A stretch of DNA of 64,000 bases from JAPXLN01 sp033809515 (GTDB taxonomy: Bacteria > Bacillota > Sulfobacillia > Fermentithermobacillales > Fermentithermobacillaceae), in the NCBI GenBank assembly GCA_033809515.1, contig JAPXLN010000004.1, forward strand, positions 49,147 through 113,146, read 5' to 3'. Below are positions 34,320 to 42,453 of the stretch, piece after piece. The position numbers and the translations under genes were made by a program. Within the stretch, counting starts at the first letter, position 1. Every line of letters starts with the position of its first letter. A model generated the notes under the pieces. It did not search any database, was not told the origin of the DNA, and was given only the letters and a program-made list of their open reading frames with translations.

Positions 34320-35720
34320 TTGGCAGCTGTAAGGCCGGGAAATCGGCCCGGACTGTGGTTGACCCTCCGGTCCCACATGGGAGATCGGAGGTTTCGCCTG
34401 TGCCTCTTGTGCGGCTTGATCCTTCTGGCGGCAGTGACAGCGGCCGGGCTTGGCGGCTACGTCATGATTTGGCCGGGCACTGAGGTATGCAGTTACTCCG
34501 TAGGCGGAATGACGCCTGAACAGGCCCGAAGGTTTCTGGTCGGCGCATTGGAGTGGTCAGAAAGGGAAGTAGTCCTGTCAGGGGGGCCTGAAAGACTTAC
34601 GGTTCTCTGGACGGATCTCGGCATCCTCCCGGACATTGAGGCTACCATAGCCAGATGCAAGCGACCTCTTTGGACCAGATTAGCTTGTCGTGAGGTGCCT
34701 TTGATAACCGTACCGGATGGGACCTCTATGATCGGTTTTGCAGAGGATCTCAGGTCACTATGGTCCCGGCCTGCAAGCGATGGAAGGTTTAGCCTGGCGG
34801 ACGGCAAAGTCACAGTAGTACCCCATGAAGCAGGTTGCGAAGTAGACGTTGCCGGGTTCCTCTCGGTTCTGGCAGAATGTACCACCCTCTCATCTATTCC
34901 GGAGGAGATTGAGGTGCCTGTTGCTCAGGTTTTACCCTTGGCGTTAACCGGGGAACTGGAAAAGTGGCTTCCAATGGAGGAGATCTCGTCTTATACCACG
35001 TTTTTCACCGCGGGCAATGATCGTGCCTTTAACATTTCCCTTGCTTGTGAATGGTTAGGGACAGTGACTGTATGGCCCGGTCAGGTCTTCTCTTTTAACG
35101 CTGCTACAGGACCTAGGAGCAAGGAGCGGGGCTACAGAAAAGCGGGGGTCTTTTTCGGCGATGATGTGATAGACGATTACGGCGGCGGTGTTTGTCAGGT
35201 TTCTACCACTCTTTACATTGCTTTGCTCAAGGCCGGGCTGGCCGTGGAAGAAAGGTACAATCACGGCATACCGGTAAGCTACGTGCCTCTTGGCATGGAT
35301 GCCACAGTGGTCTTTGACCTCCTTGATCTCAAGATAAGGAATACGCAGGAGTTTCCCGTTCTGATCTCAGCAAAGACGCAGGGTAAAGCGATTACAGCTT
35401 GCGTTTACGGCAGTAGGAAAGACGATTTGGATATTGTGATTGAGTCGCGAGTGCTGAAGGAAATCCCTCCGGAAGGGACCGGGGAACGTTTGGGATCACA
35501 GCCCGGTGATCAGACCGGTGAGGGAATTGGCGAAGAGTCAGGGCAAGAGACGCCAGGACAGGGATGGACTGGGGAAGAACGTAAGCTTAGAAGCGGTTAC
35601 CTGGTTGAGACAGTAAGAAAGTACATTAAGGAAGGCACTGTTGTCAGGGTTGAGAAGATTAGCTCAAGTATGTACCCTCCCGAAAAACCAAAAGCTGCGC
35701 CTGCTCCCAAAGGCTCTTAA
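34320..35720 (+). CDS. VanW-family protein with G5-like C-terminal domain
   Basis: 466 aa. N-terminal membrane anchor (about 27-50), a PG_binding_4-type region (about 60-215), the VanW domain (about 218-345; SLACEWLGTVTVWPGQVFSFN, DYGGGVCQVSTTLY, RYNHGIPVSYVP), a Gly/Glu-rich linker, and a short G5-like end. Such proteins are extracytoplasmic and common in spore formers; function is unclear despite association with vancomycin gene clusters. TTG start with GAGGTGGTGA upstream. It follows the sigma-factor gene and could be in its regulon. Confidence 0.82.
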   Translation: MAAVRPGNRPGLWLTLRSHMGDRRFRLCLLCGLILLAAVTAAGLGGYVMIWPGTEVCSYSVGGMTPEQARRFLVGALEWSEREVVLSGGPERLTVLWTDLGILPDIEATIARCKRPLWTRLACREVPLITVPDGTSMIGFAEDLRSLWSRPASDGRFSLADGKVTVVPHEAGCEVDVAGFLSVLAECTTLSSIPEEIEVPVAQVLPLALTGELEKWLPMEEISSYTTFFTAGNDRAFNISLACEWLGTVTVWPGQVFSFNAATGPRSKERGYRKAGVFFGDDVIDDYGGGVCQVSTTLYIALLKAGLAVEERYNHGIPVSYVPLGMDATVVFDLLDLKIRNTQEFPVLISAKTQGKAITACVYGSRKDDLDIVIESRVLKEIPPEGTGERLGSQPGDQTGEGIGEESGQETPGQGWTGEERKLRSGYLVETVRKYIKEGTVVRVEKISSSMYPPEKPKAAPAPKGS

Positions 35721-35746
35721 GTTTATTCCGCAATATTCCTCTGAAC

Positions 35747-35762
35747 TTTGTGTTGACACAAA
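35747..35762. promoter_or_regulatory. Dyad operator candidate at -35 of the ImuB-like operon
   Basis: TTTGTGTTGACACAAA is an inverted repeat (7-bp arms TTTGTGT/ACACAAA, 2-base centre) that overlaps the -35 element. It is not a match to the Bacillus LexA box; the regulator is unknown. Confidence 0.45.
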
Positions 35763-35781
35763 AATTTAACCGGCTTACAAT
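35753..35781 (+). promoter_or_regulatory. Promoter of the ImuB-DUF6504-DnaE2 operon
   Basis: Consensus TTGACA (35753-35758), 17-base spacer, TACAAT (35776-35781). It overlaps the dyad at 35747 and is followed by another dyad at 35791, which together suggest a tightly repressed promoter. Confidence 0.7.
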
Positions 35782-35790
35782 ACAAACAGG

Positions 35791-35804
35791 TGTTTGCACA
35801 AACA
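35791..35804. promoter_or_regulatory. Dyad downstream of the -10 box
   Basis: TGTTTGCACAAACA (6-bp arms, CA centre) lies at the predicted transcription start. It shares a TTG-CACAAA-like half with the upstream dyad, 42-44 bases away (about four helical turns). Confidence 0.4.
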
Positions 35805-35828
35805 AATGATCGGGGGAACGTGTTTGGC

Positions 35829-37139
35829 ATGATTTCACATCTAAGTTTCATAGGGGCTAGAGCGCATCAGGAAAGGTCTTTACGCAGGCTGAACCAGACT
35901 TTACCCCTGATTATAATCAAGGAGGGACTTGTTTCTGATTGTGACGAAAAAGCCTGGAAGAATGGAATCCGTATAGGCGATACTCTGAGACAGGCTAAGA
36001 TAATGGATCCCTTTTCTCAGATTGTGCATATTACCGGCCATAATGGAGAAGAACTGCGACAAATTCTTGATATTCTTTCAACTGTCAGCCCGTATGTAGA
36101 GCCGGTAACCGGCAAGCATGCAACCTTCATAGACTTAACCGGTGAAACTACTGTCACAAGTTTGTTGCCCAAATTGAAGGGGCTTTTTTTTACCGCCGTT
36201 ATCGGAAGCAGCCGGTCAAAGCTTATAGCCAGGGCGTCTTCTGAAATTTACCTTCAAAGGCTTGTTAGAAATAGAAAACTTACGCCCGGAAAAACTTCAT
36301 GGGGTTACGTAAACATCTGCAGTGACTATATACATGTTGTTGTAGAGCCGGGCAAAGAAAAAGCTTTTCTCGCTACGGCGCCCTTACAAAGCTTGTGGAT
36401 GGTTCCTCCGGAAGCGCTGTCAGTTCTTCAGTCTCTCGGGCTTAACCAGGTAAGGGATGTCATGGATGTGTCAATTGATGAACTTGCCCGGCACATCGGC
36501 GATTGGGCTTTGCCTGTAAAAAGGTTGGCAGCCGGTGAAGATGTCTCCCGGGTTGAGGCAGCCTACCCTCTGCCAAGTCTAATGAGAGATGTTGGTTTCC
36601 AGGAATTGGTTCCCCTGGGGCCCGATCTTCTGGAGCCTACCGTTGAAGATCTAAGTGCAGAACTCATAGAAAAAGGGTTAGGGTTTAAAGTTATGGAATT
36701 GACTTTGACGGGAGACTTTTCTCCGTTTACCTGTCAAAAGAAACTTCTACGACCTGTTTGCTCACCTGAAGTAATGAAACTTGCTTTAAAAAGCATACTC
36801 AACCAAATTGCCTCCGATCCCAGCTTGTGGATGCAGTATAAGGAAGTATCAGGTTATAAGCTAAAGCTTAGCGAAATTGTGCCTTTACAGGCAAAACCGG
36901 TAACGCTCTTTTCTTCTCAAAGGTCGGATTTCCCAACCCGCAGGCAGGCGTTTCCCGTTTCTTTGGGGATGACTCTCATCGACATAGAAAGCAGATTCGG
37001 GGATAACGCCATAGCATGGGGAAAAAGCGACTCTAAAGGGATATGCCTTCATTCCGAAGTTTTACGCCGCGAGAAAATGCTGGCGTTTTGGGATCCTATG
37101 CGGAAATCTTCGGGTCCTCAATTTCGGACAGGGGGGTAG
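35829..37139 (+). CDS. ImuB-like inactive Y-family polymerase
   Basis: 436 aa. Weak but clear Y-family layout: N-terminal palm/fingers (MISHLSFIGARAHQERSL where polymerases have the DxDxFFAxVE motif), thumb with HhH-like ALSVLQSLGLNQVRDVMDVS, and a little-finger-like C-terminus. The catalytic aspartates are missing, as in ImuB, the catalytically dead adaptor of the ImuA-ImuB-DnaE2 mutasome. The two downstream genes complete a related cassette. Start at ATG 35829 aligns with Y-family N-termini; the GTG at 35790 lies over the operator dyad. By eye the operon is more A/T-rich than its neighbours. Confidence 0.75.
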   Translation: MISHLSFIGARAHQERSLRRLNQTLPLIIIKEGLVSDCDEKAWKNGIRIGDTLRQAKIMDPFSQIVHITGHNGEELRQILDILSTVSPYVEPVTGKHATFIDLTGETTVTSLLPKLKGLFFTAVIGSSRSKLIARASSEIYLQRLVRNRKLTPGKTSWGYVNICSDYIHVVVEPGKEKAFLATAPLQSLWMVPPEALSVLQSLGLNQVRDVMDVSIDELARHIGDWALPVKRLAAGEDVSRVEAAYPLPSLMRDVGFQELVPLGPDLLEPTVEDLSAELIEKGLGFKVMELTLTGDFSPFTCQKKLLRPVCSPEVMKLALKSILNQIASDPSLWMQYKEVSGYKLKLSEIVPLQAKPVTLFSSQRSDFPTRRQAFPVSLGMTLIDIESRFGDNAIAWGKSDSKGICLHSEVLRREKMLAFWDPMRKSSGPQFRTGG

Positions 37140-37145
37140 GCAGTT

Positions 37146-37385
37146 ATGTCCAAAATAGTTGATCAGCCGGTTTTGGTGGTTGCGGAAAAAGATAAGCCCA
37201 AGCGTTTCTTTTGGTTTAAGCGGTGGGTGAATATTAGCTTGGTTATGGACAAATGGAAAGAAGCCGGCCGGTGGTGGGAAGGGGACGAAGAAAAAGTCTT
37301 CTTCCGGGTGCTTTCAACGGAAGGCGGCATGTATGAGCTTTATGCAGGAAAACTCCGATGGAACCTCTATAAAGTATACGACTGA
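37146..37385 (+). CDS. DUF6504-type small protein
   Basis: 79 aa, Trp-rich (KRFFWFKRWVN, EAGRWWEGDEE) and ending in YELYAGKLRWNLYKVYD, the pattern of the DUF6504 family that occurs between imuB-like and dnaE2-like genes in Bacillota and Actinobacteria. Function unknown; it is presumably a small mutasome subunit. Starts 7 bases after the ImuB-like gene and ends 31 before the polymerase gene, so it is cotranscribed with both. Confidence 0.72.
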   Translation: MSKIVDQPVLVVAEKDKPKRFFWFKRWVNISLVMDKWKEAGRWWEGDEEKVFFRVLSTEGGMYELYAGKLRWNLYKVYD

Positions 37386-37415
37386 GAGCCCGAAAGGAGG
37401 TTAACCTTAAGTCTC

Positions 37416-40400
37416 GTGTTCACGCATCTACATGTACACACCCCGTTTTCCTTTCTAGACGGGGCTTCAAGGATAGACCGCATTGTGGCCGGGGCCAAAG
37501 AAATGGGGATGTCCTCTATGGCCATAACGGACCACAATAACTTGTCTGCTGCCGTTCGCTTTGTCAAAACTGCCGGAGCTTTTGGAATAAAGCCGATTAT
37601 AGGCTGTGAACTTACGTTGGAAGATGGTCACCACCTCACCGTGCTTTGCAGGAACAAAGAGGGATATGGAAACCTTTGCGCCGTTCTTACAGAAGCTCAC
37701 ATGCAAAATCCAAGAAGCTCACCTAAAACGCGAATAGAAACCCTGAGAACTCATAGCCAGGGGCTAATCGCTCTGACGGGATGCAGGCGCGGCCTTGTGC
37801 CTTCATTGATTTTGGAGAAAAAGTTTGTTGAAGCTCAAAAATCCGTTGAGATTTACGAGAGCATTTTCGGGAAAGAATGGCTGTTCGTTGAGCTTTCCGA
37901 AACTCTGCTTCCGGGATCCGCCGGGCTGAATAAAGCTCTTTCAGAACTGGCCCATGTACGCCGGCTTGGCCTCGTTGCTACCAACAACGTACATTACCTC
38001 AGTAAAGATGACTTTCCCGTTCATGACGTCCTTACCTGTGTAAGGACCCTCACAAAGCTGGATGAAGTCCATCCTGAAAGACGGCTCAACGCCGAAAATT
38101 ACCTTAAGAGCCCCGGCGAAATGATGGAAGAATTTGAGGATTACCCGGACGCGTTGCGGACGACTTCGGAGATTGCCGGGAAATGCCAGGTGCCTCTAGA
38201 CCTTGGAAAGCCCAATTTCCCAGAATTCAAGCCCCCTTCCGGGTTTGCCTCTTCAAAGCAATTTCTTAAGCATCTTGTTTTTCAAGGCGCTCAACGAAGA
38301 TATGCAAAGGTGGATAGCACTGTCAGAGGCCGATTAGAACATGAGCTTGGCATCATAGAGACGTTGGGCTATGAAGACTACTTCTTGGTTGTGTGGGATT
38401 TGGTAGAGTTCGCTCAAAGAGAGGGAATCAGGCATGCCGGGCGGGGGTCTGCAGCAGATTCGGCAGTAGCGTATTGCCTGCAGATCACAGACGTAGATCC
38501 GGTAGCTCATAACCTTTTGTTTGAGAGGTTTCTCAGCGTGGAAAGAGGTGAAAAGCCGGATATTGACGTCGATTTTGACTCAAGACGCAGAGATGAGGTA
38601 ACGGCGTATGTTTATGAAAAATACGGCAAAGATCACGTAGCTTCTGTAGCTGCGTACAACACTTTTCAGGGGCGCTCAGCCCTAAGAGACCTGGGTAAAG
38701 CTATAGGTTACTCAACGGAGCAAATCGACCTGATAGCAAAGAGATTGCCGTACTTGCCGGCCTCCCGGATAAGCCAGGCTTTTGAGAAGGTTCCGGAGCT
38801 CAAGTCTCTGGGAATCTCCCCCGACAAGTTAAAGACCCTTCTTGATGTGGCAGAAAAAGTGACTGACCTTCCGAGGTTTCTTTCTACTCACCTGGGAGGC
38901 GTCGTCATATCCAACGACCTAATCACCAGTTTGGGGCCGGTACAGCTTGCAGCAAAGGGAGTTCCCATACTTCAGTTTGACAAAGACGACGTGGAAGATT
39001 TGGGGCTGGTGAAAATTGACCTTTTATCCTTACGAACCCTGGGGGCAGTGGAAGATTGTCTAGGCTATCTTAACTATTCGTCTCCTGTGGATTACGAGGC
39101 CATTCCGCTCAACGATCCCGATACTTTTGAGAGCCTTCGTCGAGGCGACACTGTAGGCGTTTTCCAGCTTGAGAGTTCCGCTCAAAGAGCTTTGCAGGCT
39201 AGGCTTGGAGCTAACAACATTGAAGATATTGTTGCCAGCGTAGCGCTGATTCGCCCCGGCCCTATAAAGGGGAACATGGTCGAGCCATTCATCAAAAGAC
39301 GTCATGGTCTCGAGGATATTGTCTATCTGGAGCCCAGGCTGGAACCGATTCTAAAAAAGACATACGGCGTGATTCTTTTTCAGGAGCAAGTCATAGAGAT
39401 TGCTTCGGCCATTGCAAACTTTACTCCCGGAGAAGCTGACAGATTGCGCAGGGTAATGACTCATCAAAGGTCCGGAGAGGAAATGGAAAAGCTAGGGCAT
39501 CTTTTTGTTGAAAAAGCTGCTGAGACAGGATTGCCGCGGGAGACTGCGTTACGGATTTTTGAGTCAATAAAAGGGTACGCAAGCTATGGATTCTGCGAAG
39601 CTCACGCAAGAGCGTTTGGCACCACAGCATACAAGACAGCTTATCTTATACAGCATTACCCCGCCCAGTTTTTTGCTGGGATTCTGAACAACCAGCCAAT
39701 GGGGTTTTACCCGGCATCCACCGTGTCTTTGGAGGCAAAAAAGCATGGAGTAACGGTTCGCGGCGTATCGGTGAACCGTTCAGAAAAAGACGTAACTGTG
39801 GTAGACGGCGAGATCGCTCTTCCGTTTAAGATGGTCAAGGGCATGTCTGATAAGGCCACAGACGCTATTCTTTCGGAGCGGAAGTTAGGCGCTTTTTCTT
39901 CTCTTGAGGATTTCGTCAGGCGAGTGAGAGTTGATTCGGACATCCTGCGTTCCCTGATTCTTTGTGGGGCCTTTGATGACCTGGGGCTTTCCCGGAAAGA
40001 ACTTTTGTGGGAACTGCCCCACATACTGTCCGGAGAACAAGAAGTCCAGTCCGAGAGGCTGCTCCGGGGAAATCCTGCGCCGGAGTCCAGGCCAGGGTCC
40101 GGGCCGGGATGGGGAACCGCAGGTGAGTTTTCTCTGGCGGAGAAAGTGCGTTTTGAATATGAAATACTTGGTCTGGGGGTTTCGGCTCATCCCATGGAGT
40201 TATGTCGTCAAAGGTTGCGAGAAAGGGATTTTGTAGGCAGTGGGGACCTTTCCAGGGTACCGCCCGGGGAATTCGTAAAGGTCGGAGGTATCCCCGTGAG
40301 ACCTCACCGACCGCCTACCCGAAGCGGCAAAACCGTGGTCTTTCTTTCTCTGGAAGATGAAAAAGGGCTTGTGGACGTTACGTGCTTTGAGAACGTCTAT

Positions 40401-40544
40401 AAGAAATACGGGAAGTTCCTGTTCCCCGGGGAAATCATTCCACTGGGGATATGGGGGCAGGTTCAAAAGAGGGGCAACGCATTCTCAGTCAATGCCAGAA
40501 CAGTGTTTCCCCTTTCGTATATTACCTCACCGGCAACCAAATAG
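37416..40544 (+). CDS. dnaE2: DnaE2-like DNA polymerase III alpha subunit
   Basis: 1042 aa, short for replicative DnaE and matching the error-prone DnaE2 group. PHP domain (HLHVHTPFSFLDG; ITDHNN), polymerase palm with PDIDVDFDSRRRDEV (about 388-402), GRGSAADSAVAY, fingers/tandem HhH, and a C-terminal OB-like domain. GTG 37416 is 14 bases from AAAGGAGGT (37392-37400), a long spacing. Genome context (ImuB-like, DUF6504) points to translesion synthesis and induced mutagenesis. It is probably the polymerase of the cassette, not the main replicase. Confidence 0.88.
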   Translation: MFTHLHVHTPFSFLDGASRIDRIVAGAKEMGMSSMAITDHNNLSAAVRFVKTAGAFGIKPIIGCELTLEDGHHLTVLCRNKEGYGNLCAVLTEAHMQNPRSSPKTRIETLRTHSQGLIALTGCRRGLVPSLILEKKFVEAQKSVEIYESIFGKEWLFVELSETLLPGSAGLNKALSELAHVRRLGLVATNNVHYLSKDDFPVHDVLTCVRTLTKLDEVHPERRLNAENYLKSPGEMMEEFEDYPDALRTTSEIAGKCQVPLDLGKPNFPEFKPPSGFASSKQFLKHLVFQGAQRRYAKVDSTVRGRLEHELGIIETLGYEDYFLVVWDLVEFAQREGIRHAGRGSAADSAVAYCLQITDVDPVAHNLLFERFLSVERGEKPDIDVDFDSRRRDEVTAYVYEKYGKDHVASVAAYNTFQGRSALRDLGKAIGYSTEQIDLIAKRLPYLPASRISQAFEKVPELKSLGISPDKLKTLLDVAEKVTDLPRFLSTHLGGVVISNDLITSLGPVQLAAKGVPILQFDKDDVEDLGLVKIDLLSLRTLGAVEDCLGYLNYSSPVDYEAIPLNDPDTFESLRRGDTVGVFQLESSAQRALQARLGANNIEDIVASVALIRPGPIKGNMVEPFIKRRHGLEDIVYLEPRLEPILKKTYGVILFQEQVIEIASAIANFTPGEADRLRRVMTHQRSGEEMEKLGHLFVEKAAETGLPRETALRIFESIKGYASYGFCEAHARAFGTTAYKTAYLIQHYPAQFFAGILNNQPMGFYPASTVSLEAKKHGVTVRGVSVNRSEKDVTVVDGEIALPFKMVKGMSDKATDAILSERKLGAFSSLEDFVRRVRVDSDILRSLILCGAFDDLGLSRKELLWELPHILSGEQEVQSERLLRGNPAPESRPGSGPGWGTAGEFSLAEKVRFEYEILGLGVSAHPMELCRQRLRERDFVGSGDLSRVPPGEFVKVGGIPVRPHRPPTRSGKTVVFLSLEDEKGLVDVTCFENVYKKYGKFLFPGEIIPLGIWGQVQKRGNAFSVNARTVFPLSYITSPATK

Positions 40545-40591
40545 GGGGCTTGGGTCCTTCGCCGGTAGGCGCCTGGGTTTCGGAAACCGCA

Positions 40592-41167
40592 TCAGTCTGG
40601 ATTCGTCGCTGACGGCGCAAGGGTGTACGTGGATATGCGGGTATCGCCGTACGAGTATTTCTTTCTGAGGCGGAGGCTTCCGTAGGTTTCCCGGAAATCT
40701 TCCCGTCTGTGTTGTTGGAGAACGACTATGCCCCAGGGAGATATCAATGTACCGGGCGACAGAGCTGACATGGCCTTTTGGTCAAGCCCTGTAAAGTACG
40801 GCGGCGCTACCAGGGCAATGTCGTAAGTCTTGCCGGCTCTCTCAAGAAGACGAAGAATCGATAGAGCATCTCCTTCCATAACCTCGACCTGGTTTTCAAT
40901 GCCCAGCAATGCCATGTTCTTTCTTATGGTCTGAATAGCCCGGGGGCTTATATCTATGCAGGTGGCAAAACGAGCTCCCCGGGAGATAAGTTCAATTGAG
41001 TAACTTCCTGTGCCTGCAAACAGGTCCAGGACCCCGGCTGAGTCAATGTAGCTTACGAGGATGTTAGCTACTGCTGCCCGCACCCTTGATAGCGGCGGAC
41101 GAGTGGCCTCACCCGGAACAGAATAAAGATTCCTGCCGCGAAATTGGCCGCCGATCACTTTCATCAT
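40592..41167 (-). CDS. rsmD: 16S rRNA (guanine-966 N2)-methyltransferase
   Basis: 191 aa, class I SAM methyltransferase. RsmD landmarks: KVIGGQFRGRNL, RPPLSRVRAAVANIL, LDLFAGTGSYSIEL (SAM site). The catalytic tetrad that should be DPPY reads APPY (VAPPYF), so one conserved acidic residue is lost. Start at ATG 41167 or 41164, with GGGGGTAAC upstream. Transcribed towards the dnaE2-like gene. Either RsmD with a relaxed motif or a paralogue. Confidence 0.8.
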   Translation of the reverse strand: MMKVIGGQFRGRNLYSVPGEATRPPLSRVRAAVANILVSYIDSAGVLDLFAGTGSYSIELISRGARFATCIDISPRAIQTIRKNMALLGIENQVEVMEGDALSILRLLERAGKTYDIALVAPPYFTGLDQKAMSALSPGTLISPWGIVVLQQHRREDFRETYGSLRLRKKYSYGDTRISTYTLAPSATNPD

Positions 41168-41234
41168 TGATGTTACCCCCAAATTTCAGCCTAATCAGGT
41201 CGTTTCAACGGACATGATACCAGAACAGGGGCAA

Positions 41235-41243
41235 TGTTATAAT
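41235..41243 (+). promoter_or_regulatory. Extended -10 promoter of the AIR-synthase-like gene
   Basis: TGTTATAAT, a perfect TATAAT with an upstream TG; no good -35. It lies about 40 bases before the start at 41283. Confidence 0.5.
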
Positions 41244-41282
41244 CATGTCGGAAAATCCTTTCTCAATATGGGGGTTCCGGCT

Positions 41283-42356
41283 TTGAACCATGTACATAAC
41301 AAAAACGCTCAAGATGTCCCAACCATACCCAACCCAGAAAGCTCAAGGCTTGTTGCAGGCAAGATCCCTCCGGGCATGCTGGAAGAGATAGTCTTCAAGC
41401 GAAAGGGCAAGAGACGGGAAGAAGTTCTCATATACCCTGGCATAGGAGAGGATACCACGGTCGTAGATATGGGTGAGGAATTCCTTGTTGCCAGCACCGA
41501 CCCTATCACTGGAGCTGAAGATATGGCTGGCTGGCTTGCAGTCAAAGTGGCTCTTAACGACATTGGAGCTTCAGGCGCGGAGCCCATCTGCATACTTGTC
41601 ACTCTTCTTTTGCCGGAAGACACACAGGTTTCGACGCTGGTTTCCATCATGGATGACGTAGACCGGGCATGCCGTGAGGAAAATGTTTCGGTGGCAGGAG
41701 GGCACAGTGAGGTAACCCCGGGTCTTACCAGACCCCTAATAAGCATAACAGCCCTGGGAAGATCCAGAGGGAGAAGGGTTCTCAGGCCCACCCAGGCCAG
41801 AGCAGGTCAAGACCTGGTGCTGACGAAATGGGCTGGTATGGAAGGCACTTCTATACTGGTAAGAGATTTCGCCGAGGCCTTTGCCGGGGTTTTAGACGCC
41901 AAAGAAGCCGAAGAAGCGCGCAACTTGTTTTTCAACATCAGCGTAACCCTTGATGGCAAGATAGCCTGGGAAAACGGTGCGTCCAGCGGACATGATGCAA
42001 CTGAGGGAGGAGTTCTGGGCGCAATCTACGAACTGTGTGAGGCGTCGTCTCTGGGCGTTGTTGTCTATGCAGACCGGGTTCCGGTACTGGAAATCACCAG
42101 GAAGGTGGCTCGTTTCACAGGCATTGATCCTCTGAAGCTGATTTCGTCAGGGTGTCTTTTGGTTGCCGCCGCCGACGGTCCGGGATTGTGTCACGCCTAC
42201 GCTCAAGCCGGTATTAACGCGGCGGTGGTGGGGAAGCTCACTACAAGAGAACGCCGGGTAATCCGGCAAGGGGAAAGCGTTCCACTCGAAGCTCCGGCAT
42301 CCGATGAGCTCTGGCACGCCAGACACGATCTTCAGCACCGGGGTTTTGGTGGCTAG
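41283..42356 (+). CDS. AIR synthase-related protein (HypE/PurM/ThiL superfamily)
   Basis: 357 aa ATP-dependent synthase fold. Signature ATP-site residues are seen in DDTTVVD-like GIGEDTTVVDMG and STDPITGAED, then KVALNDIGASGAEP and AGGHSEVTPG. It is HypE-like, but the C-terminal cysteine needed for HypE (PRIC-type) is absent, so it is not the hydrogenase maturation protein itself. TTG 41283 has GGGGGTT 7 bases upstream; ATG 41268 is possible. Substrate unknown. Confidence 0.78.
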   Translation: MNHVHNKNAQDVPTIPNPESSRLVAGKIPPGMLEEIVFKRKGKRREEVLIYPGIGEDTTVVDMGEEFLVASTDPITGAEDMAGWLAVKVALNDIGASGAEPICILVTLLLPEDTQVSTLVSIMDDVDRACREENVSVAGGHSEVTPGLTRPLISITALGRSRGRRVLRPTQARAGQDLVLTKWAGMEGTSILVRDFAEAFAGVLDAKEAEEARNLFFNISVTLDGKIAWENGASSGHDATEGGVLGAIYELCEASSLGVVVYADRVPVLEITRKVARFTGIDPLKLISSGCLLVAAADGPGLCHAYAQAGINAAVVGKLTTRERRVIRQGESVPLEAPASDELWHARHDLQHRGFGG

Positions 42357-42360
42357 CGGA

Positions 42361-42390
42361 CGCAAGAAAACGCAAGAGAACGCAAAAAGA
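42361..42390 (+). repeat. Three 10-bp tandem repeats before a promoter
   Basis: CGCAAGAAAA, CGCAAGAGAA and CGCAAAAAGA stand in direct succession, an A-tract repeated at one helical turn, ending about 30 bases before the TATAAT at 42419. It could bend DNA or act as an UP-like or repressor site. Confidence 0.6.
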
Positions 42391-42415
42391 CTGATCAAGC
42401 CTGTTCTGGGCAGTA

Positions 42416-42424
42416 TGATATAAT
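42416..42424 (+). promoter_or_regulatory. Extended -10 promoter of the Ycf35/Ycf46-like operon
   Basis: TGATATAAT: TATAAT (42419-42424) with TG one base upstream; no convincing -35. About 30 bases before the start at 42454. Confidence 0.5.
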
Positions 42425-42453
42425 GAGTATCAAGGACTCGAGGTGGTCCTACC

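Noticed and set aside
35743..35762. LexA box at the translesion operon
   Set aside because: GAACTTTGTGTT has a half-match to the Bacillus GAACNNNNGTTC box but the second half does not fit.
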